Below, piece by piece: positions 13,318-13,356 of a stretch of DNA of 13,356 nt (the first letter of the stretch is position 1; each line of letters opens with the position of its first letter). The notes beneath the pieces are model-generated. The model worked only from the letters and a program-made list of their open reading frames with translations. It was not told where the DNA came from and searched no databases. The stretch comes from Gemmatimonadales bacterium UBA4456 (GTDB lineage: Bacteria > Gemmatimonadota > Gemmatimonadetes > Longimicrobiales > Gaopeijiaceae), in NCBI GenBank assembly GCA_002390225.1, contig DGOW01000053.1:1-13356 (forward strand), given 5' to 3'. The translations under genes were made by a program, and so were the position numbers.

Positions 13318-13356
13318 CTCCTGTCGGAACCTTTGTCTTCCGAGGCTTTCAGGGAC

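Overview
The window is GC-rich bacterial DNA with short intergenic gaps, several starts without a clear Shine-Dalgarno sequence, tRNA genes that do not encode CCA, and several exported proteins with Sec-type or lipoprotein signals. The gene content (swivel-first aconitase, signal-bearing M42 peptidase, exported HpcH-like protein, long SpeA) reminds me of Gemmatimonadota or a related Gram-negative environmental phylum. That placement is inference only; no rRNA or other phylogenetic marker is present.

Left part (1-2440, minus strand): a molybdate uptake operon read leftwards. It encodes a one-component regulator (N-terminal HTH plus C-terminal periplasmic-binding-protein-like domain), the binding protein ModA, and the permease ModB. 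modA and modB overlap by one base, and modB runs off the left edge. Upstream of the regulator lies a small tandem and palindromic array that looks like an operator.

Middle (2441-3690): a tRNA-Gly(TCC) gene on the plus strand and a tRNA-Asn(GTT) gene on the minus strand are separated by about 920 bases with no convincing full gene. This gap holds a good sigma70-like promoter, a possible attenuator-like hairpin with a competing pairing, some nested longer-range complementarity, a 49-codon C-terminal piece of a thioredoxin-fold protein, a tiny ORF and an 11-bp tandem repeat.

Centre (3684-7025): a minus-strand pair, an unrecognised 197-aa protein and a thymidine kinase that has lost its N-terminal P-loop, diverges from a large plus-strand aconitase-superfamily gene. 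In that gene the small-subunit (swivel) domain precedes the [4Fe-4S] catalytic domain in one 707-aa chain.

Right part (7205-13317, plus strand): a co-directional run of exported proteins. It comprises a glycine-rich membrane or envelope protein, an HpcH/HpaI-aldolase-like lipoprotein, a kelch-repeat lipoprotein 26 bases later, and a secreted M42 aminopeptidase. A complete biosynthetic arginine decarboxylase (speA) follows. The exported genes may act together in the periplasm; the aconitase and SpeA are cytosolic central and polyamine metabolism.

There is no CRISPR array, transposase, integrase, toxin-antitoxin pair or recognisable defence island. The strongest oddities are the P-loop-less thymidine kinase, the swivel-first aconitase, the aldolase-like lipoprotein lacking an expected metal-ligand Asp, and the structured-looking inter-tRNA region.
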